Assembly (NCBI GenBank): GCA_023375785.1
Contig: SZWC01004755.1
Location: 53,090 to 82,496 of the forward strand
DNA length: 29,407 nt
Source of the DNA: Penium margaritaceum
Lineage: Eukaryota; Streptophyta; Zygnematophyceae; Desmidiales; Peniaceae
Reading direction: 5' to 3'
Below, one piece after another: positions 10,736 to 18,975 of the stretch (positions within the stretch are counted from its first letter, which is position 1; the number at the start of each line of letters is the position of its first letter). Made by a program: the position numbers and the translations under genes. The notes under the pieces were generated by a model. The model worked only from the letters and a program-made list of their open reading frames with translations, did not search any database and was not told where the DNA came from.

Positions 10736-11249
10736 TGGATGGAAGATGAATCCTAGTGTGCACAGGGTGGTGTGTGGAAGGCAAAATGCAGTAAGTCTGG
10801 GTGGAGGTTGAAGGAAGGGGAATGGATTGGCGCTGACTTGTCGTCACCTGTACAAGTGCCGTTTTGCGGTATGAAACCTTTTCAAGATATCATTTTGCAC
10901 AGTCTTGCATCCGCCGTTGTCCTTGCCACTCTGGTGCGGTGGGGCGTGGACAGAGGGGATTCACGGCCTCTGTTCCTCCCAGCAGCCCCCCCCCCTGTCG
11001 AACTGCTGCCTTGTTCTTCCCACTATCTCTCCTCATTCTTTATCTGTTCTAAGGCAAGAGGAAGTAGGATGATGCTTAAGCAGGAGATTACCCAGCCAAA
11101 TTCAACAAGACCAGTAAATAAATTCTGTTGGAGAAACCAAAGTTGGCCGTTACCACCTGTGTGTGGTGTGAACATGTGTCCCCCTTCGATCTTTTGTTTT
11201 CCCCCTGGAAGCCTTGTTTGCTTTGGATGTTGCTTTCTCCTTACCACAG

Positions 11250-11345
11250 GGCGCAAACACAATGGCCTACACTGTACCATGCGGTGGAGTGGCAGACTAC
11301 CACACCTCTGTTGAAGACTGCGCACGACGAGAGCTCTCTGAGGAG
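11250..11345 (+). CDS. Nudix hydrolase exon 2: most of the Nudix box
   Basis: The 32 codons start after TTACCACAG and end at GAG|GTCCCC. They encode GANTMAYTVPCGGVADYHTS followed by VEDCARRELSEE. The family signature is GX5EX7REUXEEXGU (U hydrophobic), a loop-helix-loop whose REUXEE glutamates bind the divalent metal for pyrophosphate cleavage. REL-S-EE is intact here; the first Glu of the pattern is Thr if no gap is allowed. The exon stops exactly after the EE pair, and the XGU part comes from the next exon 6.5 kb away. The preceding exon ends in REYVQ, and joining REYVQ to GANTMAYTVP gives the usual strand-turn-strand into the box. The donor GTCCCC is unusual beyond GT and continues into a C-run. 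Confidence 0.8.
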
Positions 11346-11490
11346 GTCCCCCCCCCCGTCCCAACCTCCCATTCTTCTGTTGGTCTTTCCCCTCTTGAGG
11401 CGGATCCTCTCGGCCCTTCCTCATTGTGCAGAGCCCAACATTTCTTGACAGCTGCACCGTGTTCGTTTCGTTACATCACATTGCGTTACA

Positions 11491-11732
11491 CTGCCTTCTG
11501 TTGCATCGCATTGCGTTCCATTTTGCTCTGCTGCCTTCTGTTGCATCGCATTGCGTTCCATTTTGCTCTGCTGCCTTCTGTTGCATCGCATTGCGTTCCA
11601 TTTTGCTCTGCTGCCTTCTGTTGCATCGCATTGCGTTCCATTTTGCTCTGCTGCCTTCTGTTGCATCGCATTGCGTTCCATTTTGCTCTGCTGCCTTCTG
11701 TTGCATCGCATTGAGTTCCATTTTGCTCTGCT
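11491..11732. repeat. Six copies of a 40-bp tandem repeat
   Basis: The unit runs CTGCCTTCTG, TTGCATCGCA, TTGCGTTCCA, TTTTGCTCTG and repeats about six times with almost no change; the last copy has TTGAGTTCCA. It grades on both sides into looser TTGC-rich sequence. Long open frames on both strands here are by-products of the repeat (the period is not a multiple of three) and are not genes. Confidence 0.95.
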
Positions 11733-11834
11733 GCGTTGCATTGCAGTTCGCTGCTCTGCATTGCCATTGGTTGGTTTGCAAGGAATTGCATTTTGTTCTG
11801 TAGCGAAACGTTGACATGAATCTATGCGGAAAAA

Positions 11835-11898
11835 AAGGCGCAGTTTTCATGCTTTTGGGCGAAACTTGCGCTATCTTTCGCTTGCGGCGAAAGATACG
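11835..11898. repeat. Diverged direct repeat of 16527-16590
   Basis: Both places read AGGCGCAGTTTT, then after about 10-13 bases CGAAACTT, and end with CGGCGAAA followed by ACGC. They lie on opposite sides of the transposase block and each adjoins a TTGC-rich tract. I could not align them as the termini of one element. Confidence 0.45.
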
Positions 11899-12030
11899 CT
11901 TATTTGCGTGCAGGATTTACAAATTTTAACGATAATTAAAAAATAGACCTGCGCAGAATTTTCTAGAGATTTTCATGCAAACCGCCAAAAATCAACCCAC
12001 CCCATAACAAATTTTTCATTTCCATGTGAC

Positions 12031-12116
12031 ACTCAGGGTCCCCCCTCCAAGGGGGGGGGGGGGGGAATGAGAAACCAGGGGGGGTCGAGCCCTGGACCCC
12101 CCCCCCCCTGAGTGCC
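12031..12116. repeat. Palindrome with G15 and C12 runs
   Basis: CACTCAGGG at 12031 is matched by CCCTGAGTG ending at 12116. Inside are a run of 15 G (12051-12065), a second G-run, GGTCGAGCCCTGGACC and a run of 12 C ending at 12108. The G- and C-runs can also pair. It could form a large hairpin or G-quadruplex and may be a terminus of an inserted element; its runs are also prone to sequencing error. Confidence 0.65.
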
Positions 12117-12150
12117 CACGCCGCCGCCACGCGCGCGCGCCGAAGGCCTC

Positions 12151-12193
12151 CACTCTCGCGTCCAGATCTTGTTTAGATCTGGACGTGAGAGTG
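12151..12193. repeat. Hairpin with a 19-bp stem
   Basis: CACTCTCGCGTCCAGATCT (12151-12169) is followed by the short spacer TGTTT and then AGATCTGGACGTGAGAGTG (12175-12193). The arms match with a single mismatch (CGCG/CGTG, a G-T pair in RNA). It is preceded by a CGCGCGCGC run. Function unknown. Confidence 0.8.
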
Positions 12194-12229
12194 AGTGCAG
12201 GAGGAGGCCAGCGCCATGGAGACAGGTCC

Positions 12230-13260
12230 CGCCGCCCCTGCCCACCCCATTCACGCCCCCTAAGGCTGCCGCCGCCCTCCTCAGGCTTCGCCCACCCCTG
12301 CGGGCACCTTTCTCAAGCTGCTGCCGCCCTCCCAAGGCCGCCGCCGCCCTCCTAAGGCTTCCCCCACCCCTGAGCGCACCCTTCTTAAGCTGCTGCCGCC
12401 CCTCCCAAGCTTGCCACCGCCCTCCTAAGGCTCCGCCGAGCCCTGCGCGCAGCCTTCTCAAGCTTCTGCCGCCCTCCCCATGCTGCCGCCGCTCTGCATT
12501 GGCTGCCGCCCCCCTGCAGAGGCAGCGCACAGCCCTGCTAGGGCTGCACCCAGCCCGCCTAAGGCTGGGTGGACCCCTGTTGGGGCTGCCGCTGGCCTGT
12601 TAAGGCCTCCGCCGCCCCTCCAAGGCTGGTGCCCTGCCCCCTCGCAAGGCTGCCGCGACTCCTCTCAAGGCCGCTCCCCCCTTCCCAAGGCTGCCCTCCC
12701 CCTCCCAAGGCTGCCCTCCCCCTCCCAAGGCTGCCCTCCCCCTTCCAAGGCTGTCCCTCTGCACGCCCAGGCTGCTGCCCTGCCTCCCCCCTTCCCAAGA
12801 CTGTCCCTCTCGCCTCCTAGGCTGCTGCCCTCCTGTTTCGCAAGGCTGCCCTCCCCCTTCCAAGGCTGTCCCTCTGCACGCCTAGGCTGCTGCCCTGCCC
12901 CCCCCCCCCTTCCCAAGGCTGTCCCTCTCTCCTCCTAGGCTGCTACCCTCCCCCTTCCCAAGGCTGCCCTCCCCCTCCCAAGGCTGCCCTCCCCCTCCCA
13001 AGGCTGCCCTCCCCCTCCCAAGGCTGCCCTCCCCCTTCCAAGGCTGTCCCTCTGCACGCCTAGGCTGCTGCCCTGCCCCCCCCCCCCTTCCCAAGGCTGT
13101 CCCTCTCTCCTCCTAGGCTGCTACCCTCCCCCTTCCCAAGGCTGCCCTCCCCCTCCCAAGGCGGTCCCCCCCCTCCCCCCCCTCAAGGCGGTCCCTCCCC
13201 TCAAGGCTGCTGCCCTCTCCCCTCCAAGGCTGCTTCTCCCTCTCCAAGGCTGCCACTCCC
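12230..13260. repeat. Pyrimidine-rich tandem repeat (20-bp core, 178-bp higher-order copy)
   Basis: The + strand is dominated by C and T with recurrent AAGGCTGCC. The simplest unit is the 20-mer GGCTGCCCTCCCCCTCCCAA, tandem at about 12690-12730, 12960-13030 and 13140-13160. A longer block containing CTGTCCCTCTGCACGCC and CTCTCTCCTCCTAGGCTGCT at 12861 recurs at 13039, an offset of 178. Proline/arginine/glycine-rich open frames on both strands are composition artefacts. It directly precedes the transposase start. Confidence 0.85.
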
Positions 13261-13275
13261 TTTGCGCTGCCCGCC

Positions 13276-15879
13276 ATGCCGCGCCCACAAGGGAAATTCC
13301 ATGCCCACTTTCACGTCAAGCCCGTGGCAAAGGCAAAAAAACCCGAGGAGGCCACGCCCTCAAAGTGCAAGACGTGCAACTTTTACGGCAAGCACGTGCA
13401 GGACTACCATGCTCGGTTGGATGAGCACATCCTTGGGGATGTGTACCGGAAGTACCAAAAAACAACTTCCAAGTCCGACGTAGCAAACTGTCCAAGCGAG
13501 TAGGCGGCGAAGATGAGGAAGGAGGAGCTCAAAAGTATCAAGACATTAGGGAAGGAGATGAAGGTGAAGGCGTCGGCGGGCCAAGCGGCAGTGATGGGGA
13601 CACAATCTAGCCTCGCGGCCTCCTCTACATCGACGATCGTCGCGCCTAGTAGTGGCCACGCCATTGGGATTTGGAGTGGGAAGAAGCTCCGTGTGCAACA
13701 GAAGCTCGTGGAGAGTTGGAACTTGGACGAAAAGAAGCAGCTGGACCTCGAGTTCGCCAACATGGTGATAGCCGAGAGGAGTGCTCTGAGATGGGGCCGC
13801 ACAGCCGAGGCGACCACCCTCTTCATGCACCTTTCAGAGAAACAGGGCCCCATATGGAAGGTGCCATCCAAGCACAAAGTGGGGGTCCTCTGCTGCGGAA
13901 GGTGCACAGGAAGACGAAGAAGGGATTGAAGGACATGTACGCAGAGTGGGAGGAGGATGGGTAGTAACATGTATGCAGTGACTCACGATTGAGTGTGATG
14001 GGTGGAATGACTTGATGGGGTGCGTTATCACGATGGGAGTAACGGGGAACGTAAACATGGGGTGGACTTACGTGAGGAGTGAGTGTAAGCCTGCCACAAG
14101 GAAGACGGAGGAGTACATCAGCGGCTTCTTGAAGCAGTCGGTGAAGAAAATTGGGAAGGGTAAGGTGCTGCAAGTGGTGATGGATAATGCAAGCAACAAA
14201 AATGCCGCGGTGAAGATGCTGTAGGAGTTTCCGCACATCCTGTGGACACGTTGTGCAACCCATTGCCTTGACTTGTGCCTCGAGGACATCTTGGCTCGCC
14301 AGCCTGAGTGTGCTTTCGCACTGAAGCAGGTGAGTCAAGTTGTCCTCTTCGTCAAGCGGCATCAGGCTGTCAACGGCCTGTTTAAGGAAGTGTTCAGCGA
14401 CTTGGAACTGCTGAGGCCAGGCGTTACCAGGTTTGGGACGCGGGTGATCATGCTGCGGCGGTTTGTGCAATTGCAGCAGCGGCTGAGGGACATGGTGTCG
14501 GCCGCAGAGTGGGCGGAGATCCCAGTGTGCACCTCGGACACTGGGATGCGGGTACAGCGAAAGGTGTTGGAAGCTGTATTTTGGGGGTGCTGCAGCGGCC
14601 TTGAGAAGCTGATCGAGCCAGTGTACGACATGCTGCGTCGCGTTGACATGACCAAGGAGTTGATTCTTTGGATCTACAACGACATGCTCGGCGTCACTGA
14701 GCGCGTGCGTGAGGCGGCTGAGGCAGCAGCGCCAGTGCGTTGCATCGACCATGTCCATGCGGGCAGTAGCCCTGCTTTGGCCACGGTTGCAAACGCAGCG
14801 CGCAACGCCGATTCGCTCGCCGGCGCACTTTATTGCAGCAGCGACAGGCTGCTTGAAGGACAGGTGGGACGGCGTGCCGGGGGATGACATGAAGAAGGGG
14901 TTGCATAGCCCGCTGCACTCGGTGGGGATGGCATTAAACCCGACCATTCTACGTGACCAGGTGGACGTGGCTGAGGTTCATGCGGACTGGGACACGTTGT
15001 TCGCCATCTGGGAGCCTTCCATGGGTGCAAGGCAGATGCTGGAGCACCAGTTCACCTCCAAGTATCTACGTCACTTGGGGAGTTTCAGCTCCGAGTTCGC
15101 GGTGGCAGCATTGGAGCTGGTCAAGGAGAAGCAAGTGGATCTGTACAGCTGGTTGTTGTTCTACTGGAACGACACGCCGCAGCTGCAGGCATGGGCAAAG
15201 AAGGTGTATTGTCAAGGGGTCTCTGCCTCGAACTGCGAACGCGGCTGGAACGTGTTCAGGCATGTAAGCAACAAGAAGCGCTTGAGCATGAGGCATGAGC
15301 GGCGACGCCGCATCTACAGCACCAACATCAAGAAGAAGGCAGCTCGGCGCTATCTGGAGCGAAAAAAAAGAGATGGAGGCAAAGATGGCGCGTGCGTGCG
15401 GCATCCTTGATGGGGAGTCGGAGAAGCCGTCGAACGATGGCTCATCGTCGGAGGACGATGAGGCGGCCCAGCGCCGCTATGCAGCTCGGCGTGCTTCAGG
15501 TTCGGGTGTCACGTCGCTGTCCAACGGTGCGGGCACGTCGAGTGCAGCAGCAACAGATACCACGACGGCACTTGATGAGGACTTGGAGAGCAAGGCAGCC
15601 ATCAGTCACAAGCTGGACGCGGCAGCAGCAGCAACAAGAGCGACAAAGGGGAAAGGTGTTGTGGGGGAGGATGACGAGGACGAGTCTGAAGCAGAGAATG
15701 ACAATGACTCCAGTGCGGGGTCAGTGGGGGGAGGCGAGGATGAGGGACAGGCTGAGGGCGAGTCTTCAGATGAGGAGGCGGAGTCCAAGGCATGCAACTT
15801 TGACTTTTTCTATGCGCAGCAGATCACACTCGTGGGAAGTGTGACAGAGAACTTCGAGCTTAACTTGACCACAGTGTAG
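13276..15879 (+). pseudogene. Broken hAT-type transposase (BED finger, DUF659-like core, hAT dimerisation region)
   Basis: Joined across lesions, the reading is a cut-and-paste transposase. Near the ATG at 13276 is a BED-like zinc finger (CKTCNFYGKHVQDYH then DEH). ECDGWND, at about 13990-14010, fits the first catalytic Asp region. VVMDNASNKNAA at about 14175 is the second Asp region, and CATHCLDLCLEDI follows. RPGVTRFGTRVIMLRRFVQL is typical of DUF659/hAT cores, and SASNCERGWNVFRH at about 15220 is the C-terminal hAT region with the catalytic Glu. An acidic Ser/Asp/Glu tail ends at TAG 15877. Lesions are TAG at 13501, a frameshift near 13880, TAG at 13962 and TGA at 13979 with a frame change, TAG at 14222, a frameshift near 14815, and a frameshift at the A8 run 15362-15369. 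Short introns could explain one or two, not all. No convincing terminal inverted repeats or 8-bp target duplication were found. Confidence 0.9.
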
Positions 15880-16081
15880 GACATGCGATGGAGGCACAGG
15901 AGATGCTTGCACAGTGTAGCATTCATAGGCTGCGGACAGATTGGTAGATCATAGTCAAAGGTTCATGCTTCAAAGGTTCAAGGCATCAAAGGTTCCTGTG
16001 CCTCCATCGCATGTCCAGCTACACATAGTCAAAGGTTCATGCTTCCAGGAGCTCCTTTGTCTTGCATGCCTTGAACCTTTG
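15879..16081. repeat. Nested inverted and direct repeats after the transposase
   Basis: GGACATGCGATGGAGGCACA begins a 22-bp arm (15879-15900) whose exact reverse complement is 15995-16016. CATAGTCAAAGGTTCATGCT starts a 22-bp direct repeat at 15950 and 16024. CAAAGGTTCAAGGCAT (15971) is inverted at 16066-16081. Together they could fold into alternative hairpins. The first arm starts at the last base of the transposase stop codon, so it may be a subterminal or 3'-end structure of the element. Confidence 0.85.
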
Positions 16082-16234
16082 ATGCTTTCCATTTCACTTT
16101 CATGCCTTTACTTGGCCCATGGGGCACAGAATGACACAATGACATGGTGACTTTGTCGTTCATACGTACTCTTGTTATGCAATGAAATGCTAGCCTTCAT
16201 TGCTTTGCGTGATTTGGTGACATTATGACTTGAC

Positions 16235-16460
16235 TGGGTCGTGACTTGATGAAATGGAGACATGGTGACATAAGAAGATGGTGACATGGTGACATGATGA
16301 CATGTACACTACGTCACATGACAACATAGTGACATGAGGACAAGGTGACATGACATGAGGACATGGTGACATTACATAGTGGCATAACATGGTGATTTGT
16401 GGACATGGTGACATTTCATGACATGATGACGTGGTGACATGGTGACATAGTGACATGCCC
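16235..16460. repeat. GTGACATG minisatellite
   Basis: Imperfect 8-9-bp units such as GTGACATGG and TGACATGAT fill the stretch. It is followed by a unique 25-base spacer and a run of 13 G (16486-16498). The reverse-strand open frame (MSPCPHV repeats) is an artefact. Confidence 0.8.
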
Positions 16461-16526
16461 TGACCGGTGGCCGGTGGTGCTACGTGGGGGGGGGGGGGAT
16501 TTTAAAAAATCAACGGGAAGGAAAAC

Positions 16527-16590
16527 TTAGGCGCAGTTTTGAATCAAGTGCGACGAAACTTTCGCTGCGCAAGATTCGGCGAAAAAAACG
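16527..16590. repeat. Second copy of the AGGCGCAGTTTT diverged repeat
   Basis: Partner of 11835-11898: AGGCGCAGTTTT, CGAAACTT, then CGGCGAAA and ACGC. Here the TTGCG-rich tract follows the motif, whereas at the other copy it precedes it. Confidence 0.45.
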
Positions 16591-16619
16591 CCGCGCTGCA
16601 TTTTTACGCATAGATCTGA

Positions 16620-17790
16620 ATTTTGTTGCGTTGCGTTGCCTTGCCATGCAATGTGATGCATTGCGTCGTTTTCTGTGTTCTGTTGCGTTGCATTCTTTTG
16701 CTTTGTGTTGCTCTGAACTGTGTTTTGTGTTGTGTTGTGTTGTGTTGTGTTGTGGTGTGGTGTGTTGTGTCATGTTCTGTTTCGTCGCATTAGGTTATGT
16801 TGCATTGCGTTGCGTTGCTTTGCGCTGCGTTGTGTCTCGTTGTGTTGCGTTGCGTTGCGGTNNNNNNNNNNNNNNNNNNNNNNNNNNNNNNNNNNNNNNN
16901 NNNNNNNGTGTTGTGTTGTGTTGTGTTGTGTTGTGTTGTGTTGTGTTGTGTTGTGTTGTGGTGTGGTGTGTTGTGTCATGTTCTGTTTCGTCGCATTAGG
17001 TTATGTTGCATTGCGTTGCGTTGCTTTGCGCTGCGTTGTGTCTCGTTGTGTTGCGTTGCGTTGCGGTGCTTTGTGTTGTGTTGCAAAACGATCTGTCCTG
17101 CTGTGTTGCATTTCAATGCATTGTTTTTTGCTGCGTTGCGCTGTGCCGTGTCGCGTCGCGTTGCGCCGTTTGCGTTGTGTCACCGTGCATCGCTTTGTGT
17201 CACGTCACGTCGAGTTGCGTTGCGGTGCGGCGCCCCACCACGTTGCGCCGCACCACGTCGCGCTGCATTGCGTTGCACCACGTTGCATTGCACTGATTTG
17301 CGCTGGTTCCTGTTGCGTTTCGTCGGGTTGTGCCGTGTCCCTTTGGGTTCCGTTTTGTTTTGCTGCGTTGCGTTGCGTCGTATTTCGTTGCGTTGTGTTT
17401 TGTTGCCTTGTGATGCAATGCGATGCGTTGTGTTGTGTCGCATTTCGTTGTGTTGTGTTGCCTTGCCTTGTGATGCGATGCGATGCGATGCATTGCAATG
17501 CGTTGCATTGCGCTGCGCTGCATTGCGTTGCGTTGCATTGCGTTGTGTTGCGTTGCGTTGCGTTGCGTTGCGTTGCGTTGCGTTGCGTTGCGTTGCGTTG
17601 CGTTGCATTGCGTCGGTTGCATTGTGCTGCGCTGTGCTGTGCTGTGCTGCGTTGAGTTGCTTTGCATTGCGTTGCGTTGTGTTGCGTTGCGCATGTTGTG
17701 TGACATTGCATTACTTCAAGTTGGGTGGCATCTCGGCCTGTCGCATCACATTGCATCACATCGCCCTATGCAGCATTGCATTGGATTGTT
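16620..17790. repeat. TTGCG/TTGTG low-complexity tract
   Basis: About 1.1 kb built from 5-bp words (TTGCG, TTGTG, TTGCA). Near 17536-17605 TTGCG is almost perfectly tandem for about a dozen units; near 16725-16760 and 16908-16960 it is GTTGT-type. The multiple long frames on both strands (CVALRCVALRC, ATQRNATQRN) result from the pentamer and are not proteins. The tract ends shortly before exon 3 of the Nudix gene. Confidence 0.9.
16862..16907. other. 46-base assembly gap (N)
   Basis: A run of N lies within the TTGTG/TTGCG tract. The ~100 bases before it (from the GTGGTGTGGTGTG stretch through TTGCGTTGCGGT at 16861) recur identically after it with an offset of 206. Confidence 0.98.
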
Positions 17791-17847
17791 TTGCATGATC
17801 TCTTCTGTTTGCATTCTGATGCCATATTGTGTCTTACTGAACTATAG

Positions 17848-17910
17848 GCACACCTGTGTGGAGGTCGTCTCGAGCGACTGGTGAGGGAAGGCCACCCTGG
17901 TCTACTCGAG
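17848..17910 (+). CDS. Nudix hydrolase exon 3: end of the Nudix box and following loop
   Basis: Between ACTGAACTATAG and GAG|GTGAGG are 21 phase-0 codons, AHLCGGRLERLVREGHPGLL plus E. AHL completes the box after exon 2 (SEE|AHL, where the usual Gly is His), and the GHPG turn before a conserved E-x-K-W segment suits this Nudix type. The exon is tiny and would be missed by ORF-length methods; I found it by looking for the piece needed between RELSEE and VKWC. Reading continues in phase into 18556. Confidence 0.75.
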
Positions 17911-18555
17911 GTGAGGGCAATGACACTTCGCAACACTAGTGGCTGGAAATGGATTGCCGCGCAGTCACTCTCCACGAAGGTCTCATGACAACTAGCCGAG
18001 TCCCAGTTTCACAAAAGTAACAGCTGAAATGAGGAACATGCAGTCCTGCATTGGGGCAAGGTAATGTGCACGCTGACGTGGAGCTCAGTTTTTTCTTTTT
18101 CCCTCTTTTCTTGGTGGTGGGGTTCTTACCAGCTTTGCCATCCTACCGGCACTGCAGGCCCTCAGGGCAGTTGCCCAATGGGGACCTCAAGGCCTGGCCA
18201 GCCCGGCCCAAGAGCAGCCTAGACGAAGTCTCCACATATGAGACCTGAACCCTGGTCTCCTGCATCGGAGCTACACACACTCATAGCATTGGGATAGGCT
18301 TCGTTTTTCCCAATGGTTTGAGTATGGGATAGGCTTCGCCTATCCCAATGGTATGAATGTATGGGATAGGCTGCGCCTATTCCAATGCAATGAGTGTGTC
18401 TCTTTTTTTTTTACTTTTTCTCCCTTGCTTTGCCTAATTGTCACTGGAAGACTCCACATACCATACAGCCTCACTTGCAGCCATCACAAATGCCATGGTT
18501 TACCATCTGAAATTAATGAGGTGAAATCAATGTTCCTCCCTTGTTCTTATGGCAG
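17911..18555 (+). other. Nudix intron 3
   Basis: Runs from GTGAGG to TTCTTATGGCAG. It holds a C/G-rich stretch (18130-18230) and three copies of a hairpin-forming unit (18288-18384). No other coding sequence seen. Confidence 0.65.
18288..18384. repeat. Three tandem hairpin units (GGGATAGGC...GCCTATCCC)
   Basis: Copies start at 18291, 18326 and 18363 (spacing 35 and 37). The middle is a perfect palindrome, GGGATAGGC, loop TTC, GCCTATCCC; the third has GCCTATTCC and the first has a decayed right arm (GTTTTTCCC). Each is flanked by CCAATG and a TATGAATG-like spacer. Confidence 0.85.
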
Positions 18556-18606
18556 GTGAAATGGTGCAAGAATCGCTTTACACCTTTTGTCGTAATTGAC
18601 CCCAAA
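18556..18606 (+). CDS. Nudix hydrolase exon 4
   Basis: Seventeen phase-0 codons, VKWCKNRFTPFVVIDPK, between TTATGGCAG and the strong donor GTAAGT. The K-W-x-x-N-R-F-x-P-F run followed by a V-I-D-P strand continues the Nudix fold after exon 3 (...HPGLLE|VKWC). Further open sequence to 18780 in this frame is intronic read-through, not coding. Confidence 0.8.
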
Positions 18607-18975
18607 GTAAGTGCTTTCCATGACTGGCTTTCACAATCGCTGTTTTGTACCCAGTTCCCCCTCGTGTTTGACCCCTCACTGAAGCAACCCATGATTACGT
18701 TTTTCGTTCTTCATTCAATCCTGCCAAAATTTGGGAAGGCCAATGGCCCAGAGCCACTAATAGCATCAATTGGAAGCTAGTAGCCTAGAGAAGCCCACAA
18801 CTGCCTGAGGACTCATGGCTAAGGATTTGAACATGGTTTTTGTGTGATATCGGCTGCAGAAGATGTCACACTAGGCCTGAAACTGGACCTGATGGATTGC
18901 GCCAATAGTGGGCATCACAACGGAACCTCTTGCTCGGATAACTCACGAGGCCTGGTTTGTCGCATTTGTGTGCAG

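Larger units (their letters stand above)
9985..11249 (+). other. Nudix intron 1, containing the duplicated exon
   Basis: The interval runs from GTGAGA to TTACCACAG. It holds the second copy of the preceding exon (10075-10255), a short open frame at 10601-10735, a C-run near 10988, and otherwise nothing I recognise. A pyrimidine-rich stretch (TTTCTCCTTACCACAG) precedes the acceptor. Confidence 0.6.
11346..17847 (+). other. Nudix intron 2 (about 6.5 kb, transposon- and repeat-filled)
   Basis: Bounded by GAG|GTCCCC and ACTGAACTATAG|GCACAC. It contains, in order, a 40-bp tandem repeat, a TTGC-rich transition, G/C-run palindromes, a pyrimidine-rich repeat, a broken hAT transposase, nested inverted and direct repeats, a GACATG minisatellite, a TTGCG-rich tract and an N gap. 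The exons on both sides join in phase 0 and in family order, which is why I read this as one intron. If the donor is non-functional, the gene may be dead. Confidence 0.6.

Noticed and set aside
11421..11850. Overlapping 100-165-codon frames on both strands
   Set aside because: They follow the 40-bp repeat. The repeat is stop-poor in every frame, so length is not evidence of coding.
12033..12938. Proline- and glycine-rich frames of 150-165 codons
   Set aside because: They arise from the C/T-rich tandem repeat and palindromes; there is no domain and both strands are equally open.
11800..16620. Terminal inverted repeats and 8-bp target duplication for the hAT element
   Set aside because: I compared both flanks and found only short partial matches; termini are not claimed.
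16484..17884. Long Cys/Val/Leu/Arg-rich frames on + and Asn/Ala/Thr/Gln-rich frames on -
   Set aside because: They are translations of TTGCG/TTGTG pentamers; the same pseudo-peptides appear in all frames and cross an N gap.
18210..18275. tRNA-related SINE on the - strand (GGTTCAGGTCTC resembling a B box)
   Set aside because: The conserved A of the B box is replaced and no A box at the right distance is convincing.
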